The notes under the pieces: model-generated
Told to the model about the DNA's origin: nothing
Database searches by the model: none
What the model saw: only the letters and a program-made list of their open reading frames with translations
Assembly: GCA_963829355.1 (NCBI GenBank)
Contig: CAWHHZ010000015.1
Coordinates: 1-64,000 of the forward strand
Length of the DNA: 64,000 nucleotides
Direction: 5' to 3'
Origin: CAWHHZ01 sp963829355
GTDB lineage: Bacteria > Acidobacteriota > Thermoanaerobaculia > Gp7-AA8 > JAHWKK01
Part shown: positions 27,426 to 36,839 of the stretch, piece by piece
Layout: the number at the start of each line of letters is the position of its first letter
Position numbering within the stretch: position 1 is the first letter of the stretch
Program-made: the position numbers and the translations under genes

Positions 27426-28529
27426 TCAGGGAATCGCGCAGACCCGGCCTGGCTGACTCCATCCGGTCGGGACAAAGCCACTCTCCATATCGAAAGAAGA
27501 GCCGCCTCCGGGTGAAGCAGCTTTTCGATCCTCCGTGAGGACGCTCGTGTGGTATCCCAGCTTCTGCAGCAGCGGATCGTACTGATCGAGTCTCGAAACG
27601 TCGCGCGACCAGGGGGTGAGCATGGTGTAGAACTTTGTTCCGGTCAGCTCCGGGTCTCCGAAATCCTTGTCCATCCCGATCATCGGATCGAGGATCAACA
27701 ATCCGAGAGTGAGCCCTTCGACCGGGCTCCATGCTCCACGCACGTGACCGCGGCGAAAACCGCTCGTGTAGTAGAACGATGAAGTCTCGCCTTCGCCACC
27801 GATCACCGGGAGTTCGTGAAGCTCCTCGATCGGGCGCAGCTCCAGAGTCTTCTGCACGCCCGCGGAGACCCGATCGTGCACGATCGACATGTCGTAGACG
27901 CGATGCGTGTGCGAGCGCATCGAGACGAGCAAAGGATCTTCGGTCGTGGGTTGAGCGATGATTGGCTCCAGGGTTTCTCCCCACACCTGGAGCTGATCCG
28001 AGGGGTAGTCGTCTGGCAGGGCCGCCTCGGGCAGCAGCTCAGTCGGAAGAAGTGCCCGATAGCAGCCACAGGTGAACACGGTGGTCACGAAGAGCGGTTC
28101 GAATGACTCGGCGTCGAGCGTGACGAGGGTCAGCAATCCCGCGTTCCGGTGCTTCAGAAAAACGTCCTTCCATCGAAATGGGATCTCCGTGAAATGAATC
28201 CGGTAGAGAAGGTGGACCACATCACGTTCGCCGATGCGATCGTCGTGCGTACCGACATAGACGGTGTGACGATCGGGATTGATGCTCACCCGCTCTCTTC
28301 CGTCCTGCATCCTGATCTCCGGAGTACCGATCCGGTTGAATTGCAGCGATCCATCCTCGATCGTGTAGACCGGAACGAAGCATGGCAGGAGGCTCGCCGC
28401 GTCGGACGCGTGCGCCTGCGCGGCGGTGCACTCCGGTGCGGTGTATACCCATTGCTCCGCGTCCGCAGATGCTGCAGTCAGCGTGGCTGAGGCAAAGAGA
28501 GCGCTGGCCAGAAGAATGATTCTCGTCAT
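27426..28529 (-). CDS. Secreted protein of unknown function
   Basis: About 367 residues with a signal peptide (TRIILLASALFASATLTAAS) and a mature part that is mostly beta. It has an early cysteine pair (YTAPECTAAQ and LLPCFVPVYT) and a CGCYR motif near the middle that could bind metal or form disulfides. No family is recognised. ATG 28529 is preferred over GTG 28538. It follows the DUF547 gene with almost no gap, so it is probably the last gene of an operon that includes DUF547, and perhaps the barrel and cupredoxin genes. It is convergent with coxD. Confidence 0.75.
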   Translation of the reverse strand: MTRIILLASALFASATLTAASADAEQWVYTAPECTAAQAHASDAASLLPCFVPVYTIEDGSLQFNRIGTPEIRMQDGRERVSINPDRHTVYVGTHDDRIGERDVVHLLYRIHFTEIPFRWKDVFLKHRNAGLLTLVTLDAESFEPLFVTTVFTCGCYRALLPTELLPEAALPDDYPSDQLQVWGETLEPIIAQPTTEDPLLVSMRSHTHRVYDMSIVHDRVSAGVQKTLELRPIEELHELPVIGGEGETSSFYYTSGFRRGHVRGAWSPVEGLTLGLLILDPMIGMDKDFGDPELTGTKFYTMLTPWSRDVSRLDQYDPLLQKLGYHTSVLTEDRKAASPGGGSSFDMESGFVPTGWSQPGRVCAIP

Positions 28530-28538
28530 CGTGTACAC

Positions 28539-29354
28539 CTACCGGCGCCAATCATTGAGAGACCAGTCGTAATCGTCGAATCGGATTTTCACGCGGCTGG
28601 TCCCCTTCAATTTCGAACGCTTTGATTCCGGCATGTAAGGCAGGAGGAACTGGACGACTCCTCCATGCCAATCCTCGAAGTCGTCTCCGTACCAGTCCAT
28701 GATTTTCGTCGTATGGACGACGACATCGCCACCATCGTTCTCGATCCGTAATCCGGACCCGGCCGCGAACCTTCTCACCTGGTCATCGAGCTGTTCGTCG
28801 AGCCGCGCGCCGACGTATGCCTCGCCTCGCACAGGCGGACAACTCTTCGCTCCGCAATTGACGGCGAAGTGAATCCGGCCGTCGCGGAATCGTGGCCGGA
28901 TCTTCTCGTGCTCGATGTAGTCCAGGGAGATCGCGTCGCCTGCGAACGGAACGTGCGGCTTTTTGAACACATTCAGCCGAATGAAAAGATCGGTGGAGAG
29001 ATCACGAATCGAGTCGATCGGATAGTTGTCGACGATCAGACCGACGATGTTGACGTTGTAGAGATTGATCCAGTAGGCCAGCTCTTCGTCTGGATCGAGC
29101 GCCTCGACATTGACCATGGCGAGAACGTCGCGAAGGTCGCGGAGAGTCTGGCTCTCGTGTAATTTCAGGCCCGCATAGTCGAAACCCTGCGTCGAGTGGT
29201 ACTTCGCGAGAAGCCGGTCCCACTCGCTGTAGTCGGGTTCTCCTGCGCGTCCCGGCTGCGCCTGAATCGCTGACGCGACGAACAGAACCAGTCCGACGGC
29301 CAGGACGCGTCCGAAGGCGCGGTAGCGCGCTCTGGCAAGATCAGCTTTCGTCAT
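28539..29354 (-). CDS. Exported DUF547-domain protein
   Basis: The start at 29354 has GGAGGAG just upstream and opens a signal peptide. The 271-residue protein carries the DUF547 pattern: YHSTQGFDYAGL, EELAYWINLYNVNIVGLIVD, SLDYIEHEKIRPRF and IHFAVNCGAKSCPPVRGEAY. DUF547 is related to papain-like or transglutaminase-like folds; the conserved Cys in NCGAKSCPP is a candidate active residue. Function is unproven. It lies 115 bases downstream of a barrel-like protein gene on the same strand. Confidence 0.87.
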   Translation of the reverse strand: MTKADLARARYRAFGRVLAVGLVLFVASAIQAQPGRAGEPDYSEWDRLLAKYHSTQGFDYAGLKLHESQTLRDLRDVLAMVNVEALDPDEELAYWINLYNVNIVGLIVDNYPIDSIRDLSTDLFIRLNVFKKPHVPFAGDAISLDYIEHEKIRPRFRDGRIHFAVNCGAKSCPPVRGEAYVGARLDEQLDDQVRRFAAGSGLRIENDGGDVVVHTTKIMDWYGDDFEDWHGGVVQFLLPYMPESKRSKLKGTSRVKIRFDDYDWSLNDWRR

Positions 29355-29469
29355 ACTCTCCTCCTCGTCTGCGACGCGACACCCATTGTCTGGCCGATCC
29401 GTATCGAGCCGGGGGTGGAATCGCATCCCCGCGTGCAGCGGATGATGAATTGAACGCCGCTCATGGCGC

Positions 29470-30369
29470 TCAAAATGGCCGGAACGCCAGCAGCACTCTC
29501 ACGTGGAGAAGATCGTCGCTCGTTCCGACGTCCTCTGGGCGTTCGACCGCAAGGGGTGCATACAGCACTTCCGCGGTAGCGATGAGATTTCTCTGAAGAT
29601 TCCAGCTTGCTCCGCCGGCGACGGACGGAACCCAACCGCTCGAGAGCAGGCGGGTCCGGTCGATGAAGCCGACGCGCCGGGCGTTGACGTGGAACTCGAG
29701 ATCCATCCACGTCGACACGACTCCGAGATGCAGCGTCGGATTGCCCATTCCGGCGATCTCCTTGAGCGCACGAAGCTCGAGACCGGCCACGGTGAAATTG
29801 TAGTCATCTGTGGAAAGCGACTCGCAACCGAAAGGATTCTCTGCACCGTCTTCGAGAACCCGATCGAAACAGGTGAAGGAGCTCCTGATCTTTCCATCGC
29901 TGCCGAATCCACTGATCTCGAAGCTCGTGGATTCTGTCCTGAACAGGGAGCGATGCACCGAGAGAGACCAGACATTCGGTTTCACGCCTTCGACCTCGAC
30001 TGGCGGGAGGTAGGTGGCGGTCAGAGACCAGTCGGCGGGCAGGTCCAGCATCAGCCGCCCACGCGCGTAGGCAGCCGTTTTATTCAGATCCTCTTCCTTG
30101 ATTCCATTGAACCCGACGGTCCGCTCGGTCTCGTTCAAGTGTGGAATCGAGACCAGCTCCAGACCGAGAAACCACGTCCCCTCGAGGTCACCGGGAGGAG
30201 TCATGGCGGTTGGCGTAAAGATCGTCGCGAATCTCTTCATCGCCCACGCTTCCGGGCGATCGAAGTCGAGATCGATGGTCTCATCGACGACCGGCTGGCC
30301 TACGGCGGCACTCGCGACGAAGCATGCAACCAGAAGAAGAAGACCGACTCGCGTGCCGGTGAGCGTCAA
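29470..30369 (-). CDS. Putative outer-membrane beta-barrel or exported protein
   Basis: A 299-residue protein with signal peptide GLLLLVACFVASAAVGQ. The rest has regularly spaced aromatic and alternating hydrophobic residues and ends in a C-terminal Phe (VLLAFRPF), as BAM-assembled barrels do. It starts with TTG at 30369, overlapping the stop of the cupredoxin gene (TTGA), with AGGAG six bases upstream, so translation is coupled. Two cysteines (SSFTCFDR and NPFGCESL) may form a loop disulfide. Family not recognised; partner of the cupredoxin protein by position only. Confidence 0.72.
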   Translation of the reverse strand: MTLTGTRVGLLLLVACFVASAAVGQPVVDETIDLDFDRPEAWAMKRFATIFTPTAMTPPGDLEGTWFLGLELVSIPHLNETERTVGFNGIKEEDLNKTAAYARGRLMLDLPADWSLTATYLPPVEVEGVKPNVWSLSVHRSLFRTESTSFEISGFGSDGKIRSSFTCFDRVLEDGAENPFGCESLSTDDYNFTVAGLELRALKEIAGMGNPTLHLGVVSTWMDLEFHVNARRVGFIDRTRLLSSGWVPSVAGGASWNLQRNLIATAEVLYAPLAVERPEDVGTSDDLLHVRVLLAFRPF

Positions 30370-31445
30370 GGCAGCTCCTGTGCGGGAATGTAGATCTGAT
30401 CGCTGGTGAAGTTGTCGACGTTCGATCCGTACCCGAAGACCGGTTGATCGGACGTGAACGTGACTCGCAGGTTCTCCTGATCCAGATCAGTCAATCCGAA
30501 GAGTCCGGCAATGCCGAGCGGTGGTGTCACGCCGAGCGGATCGAGCACGACCTGCACCTCTCCGATCATGCCGCTCGGATCCCATAGCCGTGCCGTGATC
30601 GTGGCTGGTGAATCACTCGTGTTCGCGAAGCCGACATTCGATCGGAACGATTCGCTGACGTTCAGGTGCAGGATGACTCCGCTCGTGAGAGCTTCAGAGA
30701 TCTCGGTGCCGGGCGCGAACTGTCCAAAGGTTCCACCGGCGGGATCGCTGCACTTCGAATCGGTGAAGATCCTCGACGTGACGTAGAACGAATCGTCGGA
30801 ATGGAACCGTATCGCCCCCAGCCCGTTCGCGTTGAGGAGTCCGCCCACGACGTCTTCGAAGATTTCTACCTGTCCCGGGGCGACGGTGAAGACGACGTCC
30901 GGAGCAGCGCTGTTGTTCTGTCCGACCGGGAGGAATGCTGCGGCGATCGAAATGGTCTCGGTCAGAGACGGATTGAAGACGCGTAAAAACGTACGAAAGA
31001 AAGTATTGTTGTTCCCTAGTACGCTTCCGGCGATCGGGACGAATACCACGACGCTCTCACCTGGCTGTTCCCCACCGCTGGCAGGCTCCACAGTGACGGA
31101 TCCTGACATACCGATACCGCCGGGCGCACCGTGCACTTCGCAGTAGTAGGGGTTGTTCCCCACGTCGTTGAAGGTGAGACTGAAGCTCCACTCTGCCGAT
31201 GTCGGGCTTCCATTCCCACCTGTGCCGTCACAGCCCCGGGCACACCGAAAACTTCCGTCATCCGCGACCACGTTGTGAGGAACGCTTCCCGTCTTGACCC
31301 AGACCACAGTGTCACCCGTCTCGATGGTGAGTTGTGCGGGGCTGAAGAAGCTGTTTCCCACTGTGACCGTGTGTGTCGCTGCTCCGGCCGAGGTGGCTCC
31401 AAGAACCGCGAGGGTGGTGACTGCAAAGCGCAGGACTTTGTTCAT
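30366..31445 (-). CDS. Secreted cupredoxin-domain protein with C-terminal beta-rich domain
   Basis: The start at 31445 has GGAGG seven bases upstream. After a signal peptide (about 1-22), residues 23-125 form a plastocyanin-like domain with the type 1 copper ligands visible: His in SVPHNVVADD, Cys and His in YYCEVHGAPGG, and Met in GIGMSGSV. A second domain of about 230 residues (VFVPIAGSVLGNNNTFFRTF onwards) resembles those in the collagen-like gene and the large LRR gene. It could shuttle electrons or bind copper outside the cell. It is the first gene of a putative operon running to 27426. Confidence 0.85.
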   Translation of the reverse strand: MNKVLRFAVTTLAVLGATSAGAATHTVTVGNSFFSPAQLTIETGDTVVWVKTGSVPHNVVADDGSFRCARGCDGTGGNGSPTSAEWSFSLTFNDVGNNPYYCEVHGAPGGIGMSGSVTVEPASGGEQPGESVVVFVPIAGSVLGNNNTFFRTFLRVFNPSLTETISIAAAFLPVGQNNSAAPDVVFTVAPGQVEIFEDVVGGLLNANGLGAIRFHSDDSFYVTSRIFTDSKCSDPAGGTFGQFAPGTEISEALTSGVILHLNVSESFRSNVGFANTSDSPATITARLWDPSGMIGEVQVVLDPLGVTPPLGIAGLFGLTDLDQENLRVTFTSDQPVFGYGSNVDNFTSDQIYIPAQELP

Positions 31446-31733
31446 GACGAAACCTCCGGATGGGGAACGGCGCCGTTCGCTGGCGCAGATGATCTGAGAT
31501 GAACGACAAGAGGGAGACCACAGCGATGGTGGCCTGGGAGCGGTCGCAGCTTGGACCAGGCAAAAAGCGCTTTGCGTTGCCGGTGGACAATCGTTGCCTC
31601 TGGAAAGGAGGCACTCCTTCGCGGATACGAAGAATGTTTCATAATCGAAAAATGAATGATCAGAGTACCAGAGTTGCCCGGTCGCGGATGTGCTTCGAAA
31701 CATCTTTGTGACAGCGCATTCGACCGCCGCGGG
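31446..31733. other. Intergenic stretch upstream of the cupredoxin gene
   Basis: No gene-like reading frame is convincing; it should contain the promoter of the cupredoxin operon. I could not identify -35/-10 boxes with confidence. Confidence 0.3.
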
Positions 31734-32831
31734 TCATTCGCTCCGTACGGCAGGACTGGACTTGCACGGGCTGTCGTTGCAGAGGGCCTCGCCCGCCCTG
31801 ACAGGCGATCCGACATCATCGATATCGCGCATGACGACCAGCAGCCCGTAATCTGCGAGGTTCTCCGTATAGCCGGCAACGAGTTGCTGATTGTAGAGGT
31901 CGAGGAAAAACTCGAACGGGTCCGAAGGATCGCTGTCGGCAACCTGCATGTCGGCCCGGACCATCAGGAGCTTGCCCATCCGCAACGTTCCGTGGCGGAA
32001 GAACATGTAGTTTGGACGGTCGAGCGGCGGGTCGAGCGGCTCCCATGGTGAGTCGCTGGAGAAGACTTGAACGAGCTCCCCATTCTCAACACGGATCTCG
32101 GTAATGGTCCCCCGCATCACCGGCGGCGGAAGAATTGACAGCGGATCGATCAGCAGGTCGTTCCCATCGGCCGTGACACCCTCGACGTTCCGAAGATCCA
32201 TCACATCCTCGAGAGTCATTCCGAATGCGCGCATGAGCGACTTGCCGGGAAGCTCGCAGATCTCGATCGATTCGGGATGAAGGCGCAGGCGACCATCATC
32301 GGTCAACTGAGCGCTCGCTCTCATACGGAAGGGGATGTCGATCAACTTGTGAAGGATCCCCTCCTGGACGATCTGACCGTCCTCAATCGTGATCGACAGG
32401 TCTCGGAGCGGGGCCTCCGGGCCGTTGAAGACGTAGTGGTTCATCAGATGCTCGAGGTCAGGCGCGGCGATTCCGACGGTTGCATCGTGGATGTCCACGA
32501 TGAAGCTCGATTTGTCATCGAAGTTGAGAGGCTTCCCCTCCTCTTTCGCCGCCATCGTTCCATGCAGCTCATGGATGTTCAGCACGAGATCGGATGCGAG
32601 CCAGAAGTGCACGTTTCGCATCTCGGTGCTCGTCGCACTCGCGGGAGTCGCTTCCTCGGGCAAGTCAAACTGCTGCTGACCGATGACGGAGGCAGGCAAC
32701 TCGTGGTGTGGAACCCGAGCTGTCTGTCCCGGTTCCCTGACGCAGCAGCATGCCGGCAGGAACAGCAGCGAGAGAAGGAGGACCACGGCGATACCGATCG
32801 TCGCAATCTTCCACCGTTTATCAGATTCCAC
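31734..32831 (-). CDS. Uncharacterised membrane-anchored lipoprotein-like protein
   Basis: GTG 32831 is favoured (AAGGTGA upstream). It begins ESDKRWKIATIGIAVVLLL, a single N-terminal hydrophobic segment ending in FLPACCC, a possible lipobox. The following about 330 residues are beta-rich with repeated DGQIV/DGRLRL-type turns. They read like a duplicated lipid-binding or LmeA/DUF2993-like fold (DATVGIAAPDLEHLMNHYVF; IEDGQIVQEGILHK), but this is not certain. It is divergent from the TIGR02587/TIGR02588 pair. Confidence 0.7.
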   Translation of the reverse strand: MESDKRWKIATIGIAVVLLLSLLFLPACCCVREPGQTARVPHHELPASVIGQQQFDLPEEATPASATSTEMRNVHFWLASDLVLNIHELHGTMAAKEEGKPLNFDDKSSFIVDIHDATVGIAAPDLEHLMNHYVFNGPEAPLRDLSITIEDGQIVQEGILHKLIDIPFRMRASAQLTDDGRLRLHPESIEICELPGKSLMRAFGMTLEDVMDLRNVEGVTADGNDLLIDPLSILPPPVMRGTITEIRVENGELVQVFSSDSPWEPLDPPLDRPNYMFFRHGTLRMGKLLMVRADMQVADSDPSDPFEFFLDLYNQQLVAGYTENLADYGLLVVMRDIDDVGSPVRAGEALCNDSPCKSSPAVRSE

Positions 32832-32934
32832 GTGCCGCTCACCTTCAATCTGCACGCCATCCACTCTCGAAAACGCGTTGATCGGGGCTGAGGCGGCCGT
32901 TTGTGGCAGCGGATTTGCCCCCTCAGACGATGCG

Positions 32935-33798
32935 ATGACCGGCACGGCTGAAATCCAGAGCGTAACGAAGTCCCTGAAGGATTACGGCCGCGGGATCTCC
33001 GGCGGTCTTCTCTTCAGCATTCCGCTTCTCTACACCATGGAAGTGTGGTGGCTCGGTTTCATGTCGTCACCCCACCAGCTCCTCGGCTTTCTCTCCGTGG
33101 TCCTCCTGCTCGTCGTGGGCTACAACCGGCTTTCGGGATTCCGTGAGGATTCGGGGTGGCTGGAGATCATCGTCGATTCCATTGAAGCTCTCGGAATCGG
33201 GATCGTGACCGCGTCCGCTGTTCTCTGGATCCTCGGCCGCATCACGATGGAGATGCCTCCGGAGATCATCGCCGGCAAAATCGTGATCGAAGCCGGGATG
33301 GTCGCCATCGGAATATCCATCGGCACGATGCAGCTCGGAGCCGATGACTCTCAGGGGGACAACTCCGGCAGTTCATCGAGTGATCAAAACCGGTCGAGCA
33401 GTCTATCCGCCGATCAGGTCATCCTGGCATTCTTTGGCGGGATCTGGTTTGCCGCCAACGTGGCTCCCACCGAGGAGATCGTGCTGATCGCCGTGGAGAT
33501 ATCTTTCGGAAAACTGCTGGCTCTGGCTTCCCTGTCTGTTGCAGTGGCTCTTGTGATCCTGCACTTCAGCGAATTCACCGGTGCCAATCAACACTCACAC
33601 GCTGAGACACCATTCGAGATGGCGACCGGCGCCGCCGCAACCTACGCGATTGCGCTCGCCACTGCAGCCCTCATCCTGTGGTTCATCGGGCGGTTCGATG
33701 GAGCGCCTCTCTCTTTGATGATCGCGCTTACCGTCGTTCTGGCATTGCCAACCGTTCTCGGCGCTTCGGCGGCACGACTGCTGCTCCAATCCTCATAA
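32935..33798 (+). CDS. TIGR02587-family integral membrane protein
   Basis: A 287-residue protein with about eight transmembrane helices. The N-terminal segment SLKDYGRGISGGLLFSIPLL followed by TMEVWW, the middle GGIWFAANVAPTEEIVLIA, and its pairing with the next gene identify the TIGR02587 family (DUF2391-like). The start is ATG 32935; a longer reading frame from 32683 is antisense to the divergent lipoprotein gene. The function of the family is unknown. It is translationally coupled to the next gene by TAATG. Confidence 0.85.
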   Translation: MTGTAEIQSVTKSLKDYGRGISGGLLFSIPLLYTMEVWWLGFMSSPHQLLGFLSVVLLLVVGYNRLSGFREDSGWLEIIVDSIEALGIGIVTASAVLWILGRITMEMPPEIIAGKIVIEAGMVAIGISIGTMQLGADDSQGDNSGSSSSDQNRSSSLSADQVILAFFGGIWFAANVAPTEEIVLIAVEISFGKLLALASLSVAVALVILHFSEFTGANQHSHAETPFEMATGAAATYAIALATAALILWFIGRFDGAPLSLMIALTVVLALPTVLGASAARLLLQSS

Positions 33799-34172
33799 TG
33801 AGAAGAAACTGGCTCGAATGGGTAACGCTGACGATCAGCTCGGTCGTGGTCGTGTCGACGTTCGCATATCTGATATGGCTGGCAGTGGCTACCGATCATC
33901 GTGAAGCAAGCCTCTCGGTGCACATTGGTCAGGTGACGCAGAGCGAGGATCTCTTCGAGGTCGCCCTGATCGTCCGGAACGAGGGAGACAAGACGGCCGA
34001 GAACGTCCAGGTGGTTGCCACACTGAAGGATTCCGGCGGGAATGAGGAGAAGGCCGAAGTGATGATTCACTACGTCCCTTACCACACCGAGCGGAAAGCG
34101 ACTGCCGTCTTTCGCACGGATCCGCGAGGTCAGCAATTGACTGCCGTGGCTCGCGCATACGCGAGGCCATAG
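33798..34172 (+). CDS. TIGR02588-family protein
   Basis: A 124-residue protein with one N-terminal transmembrane helix (LTISSVVVVSTFAYLIWLAV) and an exported beta-sandwich-like domain (FEVALIVRNEGDKTAENVQV). It overlaps the stop of the TIGR02587 gene; the two families are habitual neighbours, so a two-subunit membrane complex is likely. Role unknown. Confidence 0.85.
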   Translation: MRRNWLEWVTLTISSVVVVSTFAYLIWLAVATDHREASLSVHIGQVTQSEDLFEVALIVRNEGDKTAENVQVVATLKDSGGNEEKAEVMIHYVPYHTERKATAVFRTDPRGQQLTAVARAYARP

Positions 34173-34451
34173 GGGCGAAGAACTTCCGCCCACGGATTGA
34201 ACAGGACCGCAGGTCCTCACGGTCCGCTCAGCCAGCGAAGCCTACTCGAATTCGGCCCAGCACTCCTCTGAGTTGCAGCGGAGAACGACGACGGATGACT
34301 CGCAGAGATTGATTGCACTCCACTCCACCGGCTCGCCATCCTCGCATCCCAGTCCGTTGCCTCACGATCAGATCGGGTCGCTCAGTGAAGTTCCGGAGCA
34401 GTCTGCCGTCAGCGCTCAGCGGTCCAAAATGCCCGTTCCTCTACCAGCTCG
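34173..34451. other. Non-coding stretch
   Basis: No gene or structured element recognised between these convergent genes. Confidence 0.3.
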
Positions 34452-34913
34452 CTATTCGGCGTCGACTCGCTTCCAGAAGCCGTCTTCTTCTCTCCACTGG
34501 TACCGGGCCTTGCCGTTGACCTTGTGGATCATCAGCTCCTGCATCGCGAGTGCGTCGGCCGAGTCGCCCTTCATGAAGAAGTCGACATCGACTTTCTCGC
34601 CCGATTGTGCGTCGAAATCCACGCATGCGAAGTAAGTGTCCGGGGCGATCTTCGACAGCCGGTCACGATGGACCTTGTCGAGCTTCAGCGTCCAGGTCTT
34701 TCCCGTGACCTCGTCCTCGACTTCGATCCAGCCGTCCTCACCCGCCATGTCACCGATCTGCGCCTCGATCGCGGCTTCGAGTGCGTCGAGATCGACCGCC
34801 CTGGCCTCTTCCGGGTGCTCCGGATGTTCCGGGTGTTCCTGTGCGAGCATCGGGAATGCTCCGAGAGTCAGGCCGAGAATCACTGCCAGTACGAAAATTG
34901 ATTTCCTTCGCAT
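34452..34913 (-). CDS. Small secreted protein of unknown function
   Basis: A 153-residue product with signal peptide (RRKSIFVLAVILGLTLGAF) followed by a short His-Pro-Glu repeat (EHPEHPEHPEE) that may bind metal. The mature domain carries WIEVEDEVTGKTWTLKLDKV, resembling small secreted proteins that measure or bind a ligand near the membrane, but no family is assigned. ATG 34913 has AAGGAG at proper spacing; an ATG 15 bases earlier overlaps that site. Confidence 0.78.
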   Translation of the reverse strand: MRRKSIFVLAVILGLTLGAFPMLAQEHPEHPEHPEEARAVDLDALEAAIEAQIGDMAGEDGWIEVEDEVTGKTWTLKLDKVHRDRLSKIAPDTYFACVDFDAQSGEKVDVDFFMKGDSADALAMQELMIHKVNGKARYQWREEDGFWKRVDAE

Positions 34914-34995
34914 CGTGAGCTCCTTCATTTTGCAGGCTTTCGGCTCAACTATAGCGGAAGGTACGCGGCTGCGCAGAAATCTTGTTTGCGAGAGG

Positions 34996-35583
34996 TCAAG
35001 CTCGCCGCGGCATCTGCTCGATCTCTTCATTGATCTTGTCGGAGAGTGCGGACCCGTCGCCGATGTCGCGAATGATCGAAAAGCCGCCACTCGCTTCGAG
35101 GATGATCGCGTCAATCTCGGAGAGCGATCCGACCCCCTGCTTTCTCGCCGCCGCCCGGAGCTCGTCCCGGTTCAGACGCTCCCGTCTCATCTCGCGCTCG
35201 TTGAACTGACCTTTATAGAAGAGGAGCGAAGGAGTGTTTATGATCTTCGAGAGCCGGGGCGATCGTGCAAGCAACGAGCTCAGACCGTATTGGAGTCCGA
35301 TCAGGACCAGAAATGCCGCAATGGCTTCGGAAAGCCCGACCTCACGTGCCGTCAAGGCCCGTCCCAGCGCCGATCCGATTGCGACGGTGACGATGAAGTC
35401 GAACACGTTGAGATTTGCGAGCGTGCGGCTTCCGCCCAGACGGAGCAGCACCGCAACGGCGACGTACATGAGCGAACCGACGATGACGACCCGCGCGATC
35501 GAGCTCCAGGTCGAGAAGAAGTAGACGGTCTGATGCGTCATTGTCGGTACCGGAGAGATTTGATCGTGCAACTGATGTTCCAT
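34996..35583 (-). CDS. DUF421 / YetF-family membrane protein
   Basis: About 195 residues with three N-terminal helices and a cytoplasmic DUF421 domain. Diagnostic segments are VLLRLGGSRTLANLNVFDF and VTVAIGSALGRAL in the membrane part, and PSLLFYKGQFNEREMRRERL and EIDAIILEASGGFSI in the soluble part. Family members (YetF, YdfS) are poorly characterised; YetF of Bacillus has been linked to membrane or spore functions. The start is ATG 35583; a TTG nine bases upstream is possible. Confidence 0.88.
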   Translation of the reverse strand: MEHQLHDQISPVPTMTHQTVYFFSTWSSIARVVIVGSLMYVAVAVLLRLGGSRTLANLNVFDFIVTVAIGSALGRALTAREVGLSEAIAAFLVLIGLQYGLSSLLARSPRLSKIINTPSLLFYKGQFNEREMRRERLNRDELRAAARKQGVGSLSEIDAIILEASGGFSIIRDIGDGSALSDKINEEIEQMPRRA

Positions 35584-35632
35584 CGGAAGCAAGTGCCGGT
35601 CTTGCTGGTTCCCGCGCCAAAGCCCAGCGGCG

Positions 35633-35836
35633 TCAGCCGAGATAGACCGCCAAGAAGGTGAACAGAACGAAACCGCCCAGCAGTGATGCGGCGGCGGCCC
35701 CGCGGCCCTTCTGTTCTGAATGCGTCTCTGGAATGAGCTCCTCCACGACCATCGTCATCACGAGCCTCGCCGTGAAGGCGAGAACCGATCGCTTGTAATG
35801 CTGCCCTCGTTCGTCAATTACGATGCAGCGGTGCGT
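35633..35836 (-). pseudogene. C-terminal relic of a ZIP-family metal transporter
   Basis: Minus-strand codons from 35836 to the TGA at 35633 give SVLAFTARLVMTMVVEELIP, then ETHSEQKGRGA and a final hydrophobic helix ending in LAVYLG. This is the last part of ZIP (GufA/ZupT-like) transporters: VVEELIPE with the downstream His is the metal-binding helix. The upstream five helices are missing and no good start codon is present, so it is a remnant. It lies between DUF421 and tspO. Confidence 0.6.
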
Positions 35837-35874
35837 CTACGACCTCAGGAACAACGGTTGCACAAGCAAGACGT

Positions 35875-36342
35875 ATGAAACGATCGACCTCGGCCGCACT
35901 GACATTCGGAGGGGGAGTCGCAGCTGCAAGTCTGCTCGGCTCCCTGTTCACACCCGCCCGTGGTGAGACCAGAAAATGGTACCGCCGGTTGAACCAGCCA
36001 CCATTCAATCCTCCTCGGCAGGTCTTTCCTGTCGTATGGACGACGCTCTACAGCATGATGGCGATCGCGGCGTACCGGCTGTGGAAACGGGGCGGGGACC
36101 GTGCGCTCGAGCTTTGGTGGGCGCAACTGGCGCTCAACGCGGCATGGAGCCCCATCTTCTTTGGCGCAAAGAAGCCGGCCCTGGCAATGGTCGATCTCGT
36201 CGCGCTGCTCGGCGTGCTCCTGGCCCACATGGACCGGGCCCGGAAGGTCGACAGAAACGCTGCGGCGCTCATGATTCCGTACCTGCTCTGGACGATCTTC
36301 GCGGGAGCGATCAATGCAGAAATCATCCGTCGCAACCCCTGA
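35875..36342 (+). CDS. tspO: TspO/MBR family tryptophan-rich sensory protein
   Basis: A 155-residue protein with five helices and the TspO signatures WYRRLNQPPFNPP, FPVVWTTLYSMMAIAAYRLW, and LWWAQLALNAAWSPIFFGAK. TspO proteins bind tetrapyrroles and are involved in porphyrin or stress regulation. The start ATG has no clear ribosome-binding site. Isolated gene on the plus strand; the upstream remnant is on the other strand. Confidence 0.92.
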   Translation: MKRSTSAALTFGGGVAAASLLGSLFTPARGETRKWYRRLNQPPFNPPRQVFPVVWTTLYSMMAIAAYRLWKRGGDRALELWWAQLALNAAWSPIFFGAKKPALAMVDLVALLGVLLAHMDRARKVDRNAAALMIPYLLWTIFAGAINAEIIRRNP

Positions 36343-36839
36343 GTCTTCTTCACTCCCCGATCGGGGCAACAGCCTCCGTCGATTGCGTGAAGTGATCCTC
36401 GCCTGAAGTTCGGGCGTGTCTTTCCGTACGCGATCCTCGTGGGACCGTATCGCACTGCACATCGCCCTCCCCTGGCTCGTCGTCAGCGTGGCCGCCCTCG
36501 TCGACCAGATCGTGAAGCTGCGCCTGACCGACCGAGTTGGTGAAGTCGATCCCGCAGCATGACAGCCGTGGAATCTTTACGCCGACGTGATCGTCGGAGC
36601 GCGTTGGTATAGCACCGGCGAAATCGGCGAAGGAGCGGACGGGGGTCGAGGCCAGCGCTCATGCGCGGAGCAGGACCAGGCGGGGGCGGGATTCGGCGTC
36701 AGTGTCTCGAGCGCGGGCGTTCGTTCACCACGGCTCATCACCGCCGATCAAAGACGTGATCACCAGAGGCCCCAGGGATCCGAGAGGCCTGTGGCTACTG
36801 CTCTGACAGACCGTAACTGCCGCCGGCTGGACCCCGGGG
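36343..36839. other. Mostly non-coding stretch with one small frame
   Basis: A 500-base gap. It contains a possible 48-residue plus-strand peptide at 36416-36562. The rest shows no recognisable gene or RNA. Confidence 0.35.
36416..36562 (+). CDS. Possible small single-pass membrane peptide
   Basis: A GTG-started frame of 48 codons contains DRIALHIALPWLVVSVAALV, a good transmembrane segment, flanked by charged residues. There is no ribosome-binding site or homolog known to me. Could be a remnant or chance. Confidence 0.25.
   Translation: MSFRTRSSWDRIALHIALPWLVVSVAALVDQIVKLRLTDRVGEVDPAA

Noticed and set aside
36590..36680. tRNA-like segment around GGAGCGCGTTGGTATAGCAC
   Set aside because: It lacks a matching acceptor stem and a TTC-type T-loop; not supported.
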